DNA of 64,000 nucleotides from Lentimonas sp. CC4 (lineage in GTDB: Bacteria; Verrucomicrobiota; Verrucomicrobiia; Opitutales; Coraliomargaritaceae): assembly GCF_902728235.1 (NCBI RefSeq), contig NZ_CACVBO010000002.1:186001-250000 (forward strand), given 5' to 3'. A model generated the notes under the pieces. It was given only the letters and a program-made list of their open reading frames with translations. It had not been told where the DNA came from and did no database searches. Numbering within the stretch: the stretch's first letter is position 1; every line of letters starts with the position of its first letter. Shown piece by piece: positions 26,048 to 34,719 of this stretch. The position numbers and the translations under genes are program-made.

Positions 26048-28501
26048 CTATTTGATGCGAATCGTTGTTTCGGCGGTTGTCAGTCCGTCGGATTCCGCTG
26101 TTAAGGTGACAGTCCCTTTTTTGCCTTTGATTGAGCGAACGACGACCAGCGCCTTGCCGTTGAAGACTTTGAGCTCCGTCGCTTGGAACGATTCATGACT
26201 GGTCGGATCGCCATTGCCGGTGGCGGCGATGATTCCAGGGCCTGTGATTGTATATTTAACCGAGTTGTGGGTGCGTGGCACGAGTCGCCCCTTGCTGTCG
26301 ACGACATCGACGGTGATGAAGGCTAGGTCTTGGCCGTCGGCTGCGATTCGGCTGCGGTCGACTGTGAGCGCTAGTTGTGTCGCTTCGCCTGTGGTCTGCA
26401 CTGAGTTTTTGACCCACTCGTTGCCATCTTTGTAGGCAACTACGACCAGTTCGCCTGGTTCGTAGATGACGTCGTCCCAGCGCAGGCGATATTCGAATTC
26501 GCCTTTGATTTTGCGTCCGAGAGACTTGCCGTTGAGGAATAGCTCGGCTTCGTCGCCGGAAGTATAGACATGCACAGGTGTGACTTCGCCGACGCGCTCG
26601 GGCCAGTTCCAGTGTGGCAGGATGTGAGCGAGCGGTAGTTCCGGACGCCAGCGAGCTTGATACATGTAGTAGCGATCCTTCGGGAAGCCGCAGAGATCGA
26701 CGATGCCGAAATAGGAACTGCGCGGCGGGATGTCGCCACCGAGTTTTGCCAGCTCTTTTTTCATACGCTCACGCTCGGCGGGATCGGTGAAGTTGAGCAG
26801 ATTGGTCTTGTCCTTGTTGTAGGGAGTCGGCTCGCCGATGTAGTCGAAGCCAGTCCAGACGAACTCGCCGAAGACCCAGGGGTATTTATCCTGAGCCTCG
26901 AATTCGATATCGGGGCGGTAGGCCCAGTTCGGTGCGGTCAGATCGTAACTGCTGACTTGGAAGTAGCCGCCTTGGCCTTTGAATTTGTCATCGGACACAG
27001 GGAAGAAATATTCACCGCGTGAGCTGACAGTCGATGCGCTCTCGCTACTGTAGAGGGGGATATCTGGGTTCGCCTCGCGGAATTTGGCGTAGAGGTGCGG
27101 CTTATAGTTGAAGCCGTAAACATCGATGGTGTTTTGGAAGCCGTTGAAAGCTGCCTCGGGTCGACTGCCGCCAAAGGAGACAGGGCGTGTCGGGTCTTCT
27201 TTTTTGATGAGATCGGTTTGCATTTGTGAGATCCACGCTTCTTCTGGGTGGCTCATTTCTAAGATCTCATTGCCAGTGCTCCACATGACCACACAGGGGT
27301 GATTGCGATCACGGCGCACCATGTTGATGGTATCGCGCTCCCACCATTCCCAGAAAAACTGTGCGTAATCGTTGTCCGCTTTTTTGCGGGACCATGCATC
27401 AAACGATTCAACTTGAACCAAGATGCCCATACGGTCGCATAGTTCGAGGAACTCTGGTGCTGGAGGATTGTGCGAGGTGCGGATTGCATTCACACCGAAA
27501 CCTTTGAGGATTTCGATCTGCCGCTCGATCGCGCGGACATTGACTGCCGCGCCCAGTGGTCCAAGGTCGTGGTGTTGGCAGACACCATTCATGCGAACGA
27601 CTTTGCCGTTTAATAGAAAACCTTCGTCGGTGGTATATTTGATGGTGCGCACTCCGAAAGTGCTTTTGTAGGTATCCACGACTTCACCATCGATCGTGAT
27701 ACTGGTGTTGACCGTATATAGGTTCGGAGTCTGCAGGTCCCAGAGTTTCGGCGCACTCAGTTTGATGAAGGCAAGTTTCCCTTTGCCACTGGCTAACACC
27801 GTATCCGAGCCATCTTCGGTTATTTCGTGGGTGATCGTCGCATTGCTTGAATCTCCGTCTAGAGTCGTTTCGATTTTTACAGTCGCTTCGTCGGTCGAAA
27901 CCATCGGCGTGGTGATATATACACCCCAATGAGCCACGTGGACAGGTTCCGTTTTGACCATACGCACGCTACGATAAATGCCGCCTCCGGGATACCAGCG
28001 CGAAGACTCGGCTTGATTATTGAGACGCACCGCGAGCACGTTTTGTTGGCCGATCTTTATGTGATCGGTCAACTCCATGCGGAATGAGGAGTAACCGTAG
28101 GGCCAATCGCCAATGTGGGCACCATTCAGATAGATGCTGTTGCCTGACATCGAGCCATCGAAATCGATAAAAACTTTTTTACCTGCATCGCTCGCGGGGG
28201 AGTCGAAGTGTTTACGATACCAGCCGATTCCGGACCATGGTAATTTTCCGGTTCGATTGGGAAGCTCGGCGCGGAAGGGGCCTTCGATGCCCCAGTCGTG
28301 GGGCACGTTGAGGCTGCGCCATGAGGAGTCGTCAAAGGACGGGTGCTCTAAGCCTTTGGGTTCCTTAAGTTGTGAACCGTCAGGCATGTCGCCAAAACGT
28401 GCGAATTTCCAGTCGTCGTTCAAGGAGAGTGTCTCACGAGCGATGGTGCTCAGTGAGGCGAGTGCGCAAAGGGCGATTAAAAGGTGTTTCGGTTGAATCA
28501 T
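26048..28501 (-). CDS. Secreted GH2 beta-galactosidase
   Basis: 817 residues with a signal peptide (1-21, LSTIA). Domain order is the standard one: sugar-binding jelly roll (~25-185, WRSLNVPHDWGIEGPF, GIGWYRKHF, SRWYPGGGIYR), immunoglobulin-like domain (~190-285), TIM barrel (~290-600) and C-terminal beta domains including a DUF4982-like segment (~640-817). Acid/base Glu412 is in WSTGNEILE and nucleophile Glu487 in LYSSES. The IRTSHNPPAPEFLELCDRMG block marks the beta-galactosidase side of GH2. It should release beta-linked galactose (or a related sugar) from desulfated oligosaccharides in the periplasm. It is complementary to the GH110 alpha-galactosidase nearby, as needed for an alternating alpha-1,3/beta-1,4 galactan. 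Confidence 0.93.
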   Translation of the reverse strand: MIQPKHLLIALCALASLSTIARETLSLNDDWKFARFGDMPDGSQLKEPKGLEHPSFDDSSWRSLNVPHDWGIEGPFRAELPNRTGKLPWSGIGWYRKHFDSPASDAGKKVFIDFDGSMSGNSIYLNGAHIGDWPYGYSSFRMELTDHIKIGQQNVLAVRLNNQAESSRWYPGGGIYRSVRMVKTEPVHVAHWGVYITTPMVSTDEATVKIETTLDGDSSNATITHEITEDGSDTVLASGKGKLAFIKLSAPKLWDLQTPNLYTVNTSITIDGEVVDTYKSTFGVRTIKYTTDEGFLLNGKVVRMNGVCQHHDLGPLGAAVNVRAIERQIEILKGFGVNAIRTSHNPPAPEFLELCDRMGILVQVESFDAWSRKKADNDYAQFFWEWWERDTINMVRRDRNHPCVVMWSTGNEILEMSHPEEAWISQMQTDLIKKEDPTRPVSFGGSRPEAAFNGFQNTIDVYGFNYKPHLYAKFREANPDIPLYSSESASTVSSRGEYFFPVSDDKFKGQGGYFQVSSYDLTAPNWAYRPDIEFEAQDKYPWVFGEFVWTGFDYIGEPTPYNKDKTNLLNFTDPAERERMKKELAKLGGDIPPRSSYFGIVDLCGFPKDRYYMYQARWRPELPLAHILPHWNWPERVGEVTPVHVYTSGDEAELFLNGKSLGRKIKGEFEYRLRWDDVIYEPGELVVVAYKDGNEWVKNSVQTTGEATQLALTVDRSRIAADGQDLAFITVDVVDSKGRLVPRTHNSVKYTITGPGIIAATGNGDPTSHESFQATELKVFNGKALVVVRSIKGKKGTVTLTAESDGLTTAETTIRIK

Positions 28502-28595
28502 ATTAGGGAGATTGATGTGTGAAAGATTGAACTCTGGAGTATCGAGTCCTTTGGTAAATCGGTAGATTCTATTGTTCGAGGAGAGTTAGGCATGA

Positions 28596-28627
28596 AAAAG
28601 GGCATGAACCGAAGCTCATACCCTTTA
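28596..28627 (-). terminator. Rho-independent terminator of the PEP-CTERM gene at 28675
   Basis: On the minus strand AAAGGGTATGAGC TTCG GTTCATGCCCTTT forms a stem with a UUCG loop followed by T residues. Confidence 0.85.
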
Positions 28628-28674
28628 CCCCTAAAGTATACCCTATATACCTTATATGAAATTATGGGGTGCTT

Positions 28675-29352
28675 CTATTTGCGACGGCGAACCATCACGA
28701 AGCTGAGAGCGAACAAGCCGCCAAGAAGGGCGTAGGTGCTTGGCTCTGGAATTGCTGACACCTCGATAGTGAAATCGAAATTTGCCAAACGGAAGGCACC
28801 TGCGGTGTTAGTTAGCTCAAATGAATTAGCTGCACTCAATGCGATTGCGGAACTTGCATCGGTATATGCAACGGCACTGCCACCATCTTGAGCAATGGTT
28901 GCAGTGTCATCTGGAGTGCCGTTCCAAAGAGCCATATCCAGCAGATCAAATGAAAAGCTATCGACTTGCAATGTGCCACCATCGGTCAATGTCGTCGCAG
29001 TGACCGCACCTAATGAGACGTTCAATGCTTTGCCGGCGCCATTCAAGTTTGGGTTGTATCGATTATTAGCAGAATCGAACGCTGCGTTTGCGGCTGATAT
29101 CCTGGTTAGGACGACATTCACTACGAATGTGTCGTTCAGCATATCGCCATCAATATCTACATCGGATATCGTGAATGTTGTAGTGTTGAAATTACCGCTG
29201 GCATCATCGACCCAGCTACCTGCAACCGTAGCAGTATTTGCGGTTGTTTCGGTTGCACCATTACCATTCGCATCGTCGAATGAAAATACCGTTCCTGCTT
29301 GTGCGCTGAGCATCGCGGAAATGGAGGATATTAGGAGTATTGTTTTCTTCAT
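28675..29352 (-). CDS. PEP-CTERM sorting domain protein
   Basis: 225 residues: signal peptide (1-19, LSAQA), a Ser/Thr/Ala/Asn-rich beta region with Asp-rich stretches (FDDANGNGATE, DVDIDGDMLNDTF), and a C-terminal sorting tag IPEPSTYALLGGLFALSFVM followed by RRRK. The tag directs exosortase-dependent cleavage and surface display; no exosortase gene is in the window. It sits between the GH2 and GH150-like paralog C genes and has two operator-like sites upstream, so it may be a surface component co-induced with the glycan genes. Confidence 0.9.
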   Translation of the reverse strand: MKKTILLISSISAMLSAQAGTVFSFDDANGNGATETTANTATVAGSWVDDASGNFNTTTFTISDVDIDGDMLNDTFVVNVVLTRISAANAAFDSANNRYNPNLNGAGKALNVSLGAVTATTLTDGGTLQVDSFSFDLLDMALWNGTPDDTATIAQDGGSAVAYTDASSAIALSAANSFELTNTAGAFRLANFDFTIEVSAIPEPSTYALLGGLFALSFVMVRRRK

Positions 29353-29438
29353 ATGTGTGTGTGTTATTGTTAGGGTTGTTGAATCCAGTATGAGTTTTGG
29401 TGAATATTATCAGATACTTCTATTGGGTAATATTAACG

Positions 29439-29468
29439 ATTGCGTAAAAAATATGCGTATTTTCATCA
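29439..29468 (+). promoter_or_regulatory. Recurrent ~30-bp operator-like motif, site 11
   Basis: ATTGCGTAAAAAATATGCG then TATTTTCATCA, 86 bp upstream of the PEP-CTERM gene at 28675. One of the two best copies of the motif. Confidence 0.72.
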
Positions 29469-29550
29469 TATATGCGTATTATGCATTTTGAGGTATTTGT
29501 GTCATATTTGATGGTATTCTATGGAGAATTGACGGCATCGTATATTAATG

Positions 29551-29582
29551 ATCTCGCAAAATATGTGTGTCATTCCGCCAGC
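29551..29582 (+). promoter_or_regulatory. Recurrent ~30-bp operator-like motif, site 12
   Basis: ATCTCGCAAAATATGTG then TGTCATTCCGCCAGC. It lies just past the stop of GH150-like paralog C, so it is a second, upstream copy for the PEP-CTERM gene. Confidence 0.55.
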
Positions 29583-29596
29583 GGGTGCTTGATACG

Positions 29597-32458
29597 CTAC
29601 AACGCTTTATCCAACTCGATATCGATAAAGCGGAACAGGCCGCAGGGCACGTCGACTTCTATGGTCGATTTGTCTGATACATCGTAAGCGGTGCCATCGA
29701 GCAGGTTAGTCATCTTGACGGGGGCGACGGTGTTAAAGGTGATCGTCGCCACGCGGTCTGCGGGGCTGATGTAGCCGTTGTCGATCAAGGTCAGGCGTAG
29801 GTGCGTGGGGGAGGTCTGTGCGACGACCCAAGCGACATCACCGGTGACGGTGAGGGGCAGCTTTTTAGCACCCGCTTGGATGTCGGCCTCGATGGTTGTG
29901 TAGTAGGTGTCGGCGGCATAGGTCTGCTTGCCATCGGCAGAGAGATAGTTACGTCCGTCGGTGATGTATTCTTTGAGGATGCCTTTATAAATCGGGTGTA
30001 GCTTATCAACCATCGCTCCACGGGGAGCGTCTTGGTCTGCAAAAACACCGTGTTGTGGTGGTGTAATGAGCACGATGCCGTTTTCATAGGTCGGCAAGAA
30101 GTTGAGTCGTCGATCTGTGACACCTGCGGCGTAGCGGGAGAAATCCCACTCTGTAACAGGTGCGCCGGGCCAGCTGCCATTGAGGCGGCTGAAAACCATC
30201 GGATTGGCATCTTCAAACTCCTGATCAAAGAACGTGGTCCATTTGGCGTTGTTACCTTCGTCGAGGTAATGCTTGTCGGGTGACGTCATGCTGAGGTGCA
30301 CGGGGTTGAAACTGACGATTTCGTTGCGCTCGGGCACGTAGAGCGCGCCCTTGGCGATGAGTTCGTAAAGAATGCTGAAGTATTCCTGATTGACTGCGAA
30401 GTTGTTTTGATAGGTCGATCCGCTCGCGATGTTGTAGATCTGTGCGCGCAGGAAGTGGTTGGGGATCATTTGGTGCGAGTGCTCACGCAGGCGGTCGAAG
30501 CTAGGGTTATCACGTGCGCCACGGGAGCCCCACTGGTTGGTCGCACCACTGACCCAGATGCCTAGGCGGGCAGCCACACTTTGCTCCATCGTCTTATCGG
30601 TCGTCTCTTCCATAGAGGGCACGAAAATATCCGCATATTCGCCAGACAGTAGATTCGACCAGAGTGGTAGATAGACGATCGACTGCCAGAAGGCGTGTTT
30701 GGTGCGCACGTAGATGTTGGCATTTTTGCCTTTGAAGTGCTCGGCCATCGGGTAGATGTGGTGCTCGAGCACGTAGTCGAACCCGTCGCCATACTGTTCA
30801 AGTTCTGGATAGATGAAGACGGATTTTTCGCCGTTGGCGGCATCCACGACCTGTTTCATCGTGTCAGTGCTGAACATGTAGGGGTCATTGCCGTGGCCCC
30901 CCCAGAATGAGATGCCCTTGCGGGGGCTATCGTAGAGGGCTGTGATCTGTGCCAAGGCTTGCTCGGACGTGAGGACGTATTTTTTACGGCGATCGCGTCG
31001 GTCGCGGTATTTATCGTCTTTGATCATTGATCGATCAAAATCTTCTACCTTCGACATGTGCTGACTTTGCAGGAAGACGGGGGTGCCATATTCCGCTTCG
31101 AGGCTTGTTGCGAGTTGCTCGACGTCGCCCTTGAGCGATTCGCTCATCATATACACAGGCTTGGCGCGTTCGTGGGCAGGGCGTTTGAAGGTCTTCAGCT
31201 GCTCGCGGGCGGTGGCGGTGTTGTCGAGGACTGCCTTAAGTTTACCCGATGGCTGGAAATTCGCGAGCGCATCTTTCCATCCGTCTTTCGTCGTATCTAT
31301 GATGTGAATACAACTGCCGCCAGTTTGTGTGCCAGCCAGTAGGATCTTTCCTGTGTTGGAGTCCTTCCAGATATCGTTGAAGGAGTAGCCGACCGTGATG
31401 ATTTCGGTCGTTTTGGAATTGAGGTCTGCTTGAGATATGAAGATCCGGGAGCCAAAGGAACTGAAAAATTGCGGTGTATCCTTAGAACCAAAACTCACTG
31501 ACTGGGAGACGCGATAACCGAAGCCGTCTATTTGGCGTCGGAAGTCTTGCGGCCTGAGCGTCCGTGTTTCATCGGTCTTTAGATTGAGCCAGCCGATTTG
31601 TGCAGCATCAATCATACCGCTGGCACCATAGAGGAGTTCATCGACTCCGTCTTGATCGATGTCGCAGGTCGTGAGATCGCCCGCGCTGCCGCTGAGCTTC
31701 TTAATTGTTTTAAATGGCTGATCAGCCATCGGCTTGAAGAGATATACGGTGCCGGTGCTGGCATTGCTATAGACATTGCCGTGCACGAGTAGCGCTTCGC
31801 TGCCGTCGGCGACACGGACAGTGCGGATGAAGTTGGCAATGTGCGCAGGGCCGGGAGGAATGCGCTTCTTGCTCGCCTTGCCCCATGGCTTGTCCTTCGA
31901 GTAGGTCGCCGATGCGATGGTTTTGACTAAGTCGCCCTTGGCACTGAGGTAATAAATATTTTTGTCATAGCCCCCGCATACGACGTAAGGCAGGCCTTCG
32001 TGCGTGACCACGCTCACGGCATTCATTGGCGCATCGCTTGGCTTGAATTGCCACATGGTAGCGCCTGATCCATCGAGGCAGTAGAGTGAGCCATCGGCAT
32101 TGGCCGCCAGAATTTCATCGGAACCGTTACCAGTGATGTCCGCGCACCAGATGTCGCGGTTCATAAAGCCCGAGAGCGAATTGACCCAGCCGATGCGTCC
32201 ACCTTCGGTGAGTCCGATCAAGGTGCCCTCGTAGCTGCTTGCCACGATGTAGGGCGCGCCTTGATCCACCGCGCTGCGAACCTTAGAGATCGTATATGGG
32301 CTGAGATCGATACTGACGAGGCCCGCTGCTTGACGGACGACTGTCGTCTCGAAGGGCGTGCCCGATTCAGCCTCGCCGTAGCAACCCGAAATAATCAGAG
32401 AGAGCAGGACACTGACGCATGCGGCAGCGAGACGGGGGATTCGGGAGCAGGGTAGCAT
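29597..32458 (-). CDS. Putative lambda-carrageenase (GH150-like), lipoprotein; paralog C
   Basis: 953 residues. The N-terminus ends in the lipobox I-S-G-C26 (LLSLIISGCYGE), so this copy is predicted to be membrane-anchored, unlike paralogs A and B. Residues ~45-420 form the beta-propeller (DITGNGSDEILAANADGSLY, GGYDKNIYYLS). Residues ~430-953 form the shared catalytic domain with FWGGHGNDPYMF, VPSMEETTDKTMEQS, RDNPSFDRLREH, PTYENGIVLITPPQHG and RGAMVDKLHPIYKGIL. It is 34 bp downstream of the GH110 gene on the same strand, so alpha-galactosidase and putative lambda-carrageenase share a transcript. Family assignment as for paralog A. Confidence 0.68.
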   Translation of the reverse strand: MLPCSRIPRLAAACVSVLLSLIISGCYGEAESGTPFETTVVRQAAGLVSIDLSPYTISKVRSAVDQGAPYIVASSYEGTLIGLTEGGRIGWVNSLSGFMNRDIWCADITGNGSDEILAANADGSLYCLDGSGATMWQFKPSDAPMNAVSVVTHEGLPYVVCGGYDKNIYYLSAKGDLVKTIASATYSKDKPWGKASKKRIPPGPAHIANFIRTVRVADGSEALLVHGNVYSNASTGTVYLFKPMADQPFKTIKKLSGSAGDLTTCDIDQDGVDELLYGASGMIDAAQIGWLNLKTDETRTLRPQDFRRQIDGFGYRVSQSVSFGSKDTPQFFSSFGSRIFISQADLNSKTTEIITVGYSFNDIWKDSNTGKILLAGTQTGGSCIHIIDTTKDGWKDALANFQPSGKLKAVLDNTATAREQLKTFKRPAHERAKPVYMMSESLKGDVEQLATSLEAEYGTPVFLQSQHMSKVEDFDRSMIKDDKYRDRRDRRKKYVLTSEQALAQITALYDSPRKGISFWGGHGNDPYMFSTDTMKQVVDAANGEKSVFIYPELEQYGDGFDYVLEHHIYPMAEHFKGKNANIYVRTKHAFWQSIVYLPLWSNLLSGEYADIFVPSMEETTDKTMEQSVAARLGIWVSGATNQWGSRGARDNPSFDRLREHSHQMIPNHFLRAQIYNIASGSTYQNNFAVNQEYFSILYELIAKGALYVPERNEIVSFNPVHLSMTSPDKHYLDEGNNAKWTTFFDQEFEDANPMVFSRLNGSWPGAPVTEWDFSRYAAGVTDRRLNFLPTYENGIVLITPPQHGVFADQDAPRGAMVDKLHPIYKGILKEYITDGRNYLSADGKQTYAADTYYTTIEADIQAGAKKLPLTVTGDVAWVVAQTSPTHLRLTLIDNGYISPADRVATITFNTVAPVKMTNLLDGTAYDVSDKSTIEVDVPCGLFRFIDIELDKAL

Positions 32459-32492
32459 GGAAGTGTGCTCGGTTGCCCGAGCGATGGTTGTA

Positions 32493-34337
32493 TTATTTTG
32501 TTACCACGGAGAGTGCGGGTGTTCTCTCTTCAAGAGCTTTAAACCCAGGATTCTTTGTGATTTTGACGTTTGAAGTGTCGCTGGCCTGCTCGATGTAAAG
32601 TTCACGATCAAAGCCGACACTTTTGTTATTACGGATCGTGACGTTTTCGCAATAATCTAAGTCAATTGAAGGGTAGTCTTCAATCTTCGGATAATCGGTG
32701 CTGAATTCAATTGTGTTGTCCTCGATCTTCAGTCCGTCGACGGAGCATGCGTAGGCCAAATGTCCGTTGAAGCTCTTGATCGTATTGCCTGTGAATTCGA
32801 TATTACGGTGGTAGCGACCTTCGCCGAAGTGTTGCTCGGATGTAAGGAGTGGTGCGGCGTAGAGCGGGTAGTTTTCAGAGCCTTCGAAGCCAGGATTTTC
32901 AAATGTATTGTTGCGGATGACGACGTTCTCGACGGCGCCAGACTCATACCATTTGTTGTTGTCACCTTCGATGAGGATGCCGTGCATTTGTGGGGAGATT
33001 GTATTGTCTTCAACTAGGACGCTGCCCTTGGTTGTAATGAGCATGCCACGTGCACGGTTCTCACGAATTGTGTTATTCTTAAAGACGAGGTCGGGATTCC
33101 ATGTGAGATTCTCGATTGAGAGGGGGCCTTCGGGGAGATTCTTAGGTGTCTCGGCGACAGTTACCACCACGAGGTTCTCATTGATGATTTCGGCCTGCGT
33201 CACGCTGGTTTCAAAGAATGGCAGGATCGTCTTACGTGAGAGCAGAGCGACTTTGTCACCAGGCTCAGCGAAGATTAAGCCAGTCTGCTGGAAGTGGCTG
33301 ATTTCGCAGAGGAAGCGGTTGTCGCCGAGGTATTCGTTAATTTTAACGTATGCACCATGCACGTTGATGGCGTCGTCCAGCATGTGCTGAAATAGGCTGT
33401 TCTCGACTCGGATCTCGCCTTTGCAGCCGAGGAAGTGAGTGGCATCCGCACGGGTAGCCACTAGGCGCTCGTCGTTCGAACTGACAGTCATCCCGTCCAA
33501 ATGGATGTTTTCGCAACGCTCAGCAATGAGTGCCATGCCACCTGCATTGTAAACAGTGACTTGTTCGATCTTAATGTCCTTCGAGCTGGCAGTGTGGATG
33601 GCTGGGCAAAGTCGACTGGTCGGGTGTGTGCCGTAGGAGATGAGGACACTGCCTACAGGCGGTGGCGACGCCTTAAACTTCGCTGCGATCTTGATGCGAT
33701 TCTTACCAGCAAGGCTGGCTGTATGTGATTTGAAATTCACCGAATAGTCCTTTGTGTTATAGATCGGTGCGCGCGTTTCGGGGTCAAATACGATGTTTGA
33801 TCCCATCTTGTCCTGCCAGTTGTATTTCTCGGAGAACATTTTGCCACCTGAGATCGAGTGCGGGTATTTCACCGGATCGACCTCAACCACGATGTATCTT
33901 TCTTTTTTGTTACTCTCGACGACTGGCAATTCATCGTGAAACGAGCGCTCCCAATCGATGGAGAAATTTTTGAGCGTAACACCTTCGGTGTTGTCCACGA
34001 CGATGGGACTGATTCTGCCATGGAACATAAACATCGAACCGCCACCATCGATGGTGATGTTTTTAAATCCGATGAGGGGAAACGCGATCCGCTTTAAGCT
34101 GTTATCGTGGTTCGTGACCGCGCGATACATTTCAACCGCTTTCTCGGGGTAGAATTCGTATTGCCCCTTGGGGAAGTGGAGGGTGATGTCGCTTTGACCT
34201 TTGACTGATTCGATCAGTTGATTGACTTCAAGGCTCACGTCCTGTCCTGGCAGGATGCCATGGTCTGCGACGTTAATGGTTTCGGCATTAACAAACTGTG
34301 TGCAAAGAACCGCCATGCTAAGAAATAGTGCTCTCAT
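32493..34337 (-). CDS. Secreted GH110 alpha-1,3-galactosidase (right-handed beta-helix)
   Basis: The frame opens at 34397, but ATG 34337 gives a proper signal peptide (MRALFLSMAVLCTQFVNA) and 614 residues. GH110 signatures recognised: IDGGGSMFMFHGRISPIVV, TLKNFSIDWERSF, SRLCPAIHTASSKDIKIE, VTVYNAGGMALIAERCENI, DATHFLGCKGEIRVENSLF, MLDDAINVHGAYVKI and HFQQTGLIFAEPGDKVALL. The C-terminal half is a run of beta-helix turns (VFKNNTIRENRARGMLITTK, VVIRNNTFENPG). GH110 enzymes remove terminal alpha-1,3-linked galactose with inversion, and a marine Pseudoalteromonas member is known to act in lambda-carrageenan breakdown. It is first in an operon with GH150-like paralog C, and a divergent promoter region with two operator-like sites separates it from a sulfatase. 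Confidence 0.88.
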   Translation of the reverse strand: MRALFLSMAVLCTQFVNAETINVADHGILPGQDVSLEVNQLIESVKGQSDITLHFPKGQYEFYPEKAVEMYRAVTNHDNSLKRIAFPLIGFKNITIDGGGSMFMFHGRISPIVVDNTEGVTLKNFSIDWERSFHDELPVVESNKKERYIVVEVDPVKYPHSISGGKMFSEKYNWQDKMGSNIVFDPETRAPIYNTKDYSVNFKSHTASLAGKNRIKIAAKFKASPPPVGSVLISYGTHPTSRLCPAIHTASSKDIKIEQVTVYNAGGMALIAERCENIHLDGMTVSSNDERLVATRADATHFLGCKGEIRVENSLFQHMLDDAINVHGAYVKINEYLGDNRFLCEISHFQQTGLIFAEPGDKVALLSRKTILPFFETSVTQAEIINENLVVVTVAETPKNLPEGPLSIENLTWNPDLVFKNNTIRENRARGMLITTKGSVLVEDNTISPQMHGILIEGDNNKWYESGAVENVVIRNNTFENPGFEGSENYPLYAAPLLTSEQHFGEGRYHRNIEFTGNTIKSFNGHLAYACSVDGLKIEDNTIEFSTDYPKIEDYPSIDLDYCENVTIRNNKSVGFDRELYIEQASDTSNVKITKNPGFKALEERTPALSVVTK

Positions 34338-34482
34338 AATTATTTTTTTTTGTGTGTGATATTCGTCTGTTGGCCGAAGCAGGGGAGAGGTAAGCAATCT
34401 TGGGATTGCGCCCGAATGGGCGGGAGACTTCGGCGTTTATACCCGCTAGAATATCACGGCGGCGTTTTTTGCGAAATACGAG

Positions 34483-34512
34483 ATCACGCAAAAGGTATAT
34501 GCGATTGCGCAC
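34483..34512 (+). promoter_or_regulatory. Recurrent ~30-bp operator-like motif, site 13
   Basis: ATCACGCAAAAGGTATATGC then GATTGCGCAC, about 146 bp upstream of the GH110 start and reading away from it. Confidence 0.65.
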
Positions 34513-34580
34513 ATCAACCTCGTTTGGAGTGAGGCATGATTCCTCAAAAATAGTCGATCCATTGGGGGCTATTTCGAGTG

Positions 34581-34612
34581 AATGGCGTAAATTCGTATAT
34601 GCTTTGCGCATT
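34581..34612 (-). promoter_or_regulatory. Recurrent ~30-bp operator-like motif, site 14
   Basis: The minus strand reads AATGCGCAAAGCATATACG then AATTTACGCCATT, 108 bp upstream of the plus-strand sulfatase at 34720. Confidence 0.6.
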
Positions 34613-34719
34613 AAAGTGTAGATGCGGTATACGTATATGAGTATGATAACTGATCATTGTGGAGTTCGTTGATTGAGCCCCTAATTTCTGAGCCACCACT
34701 TTAACTGATCAATAAGACG

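Larger units (their letters stand above)
34338..34719. other. Divergent promoter region between GH110 and a sulfatase
   Basis: 382 bp with no gene. Two copies of the recurrent motif lie at 34483 and 34581, each oriented for its own neighbouring gene, plus a TATACGTATATGAG stretch near 34630. Confidence 0.6.
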
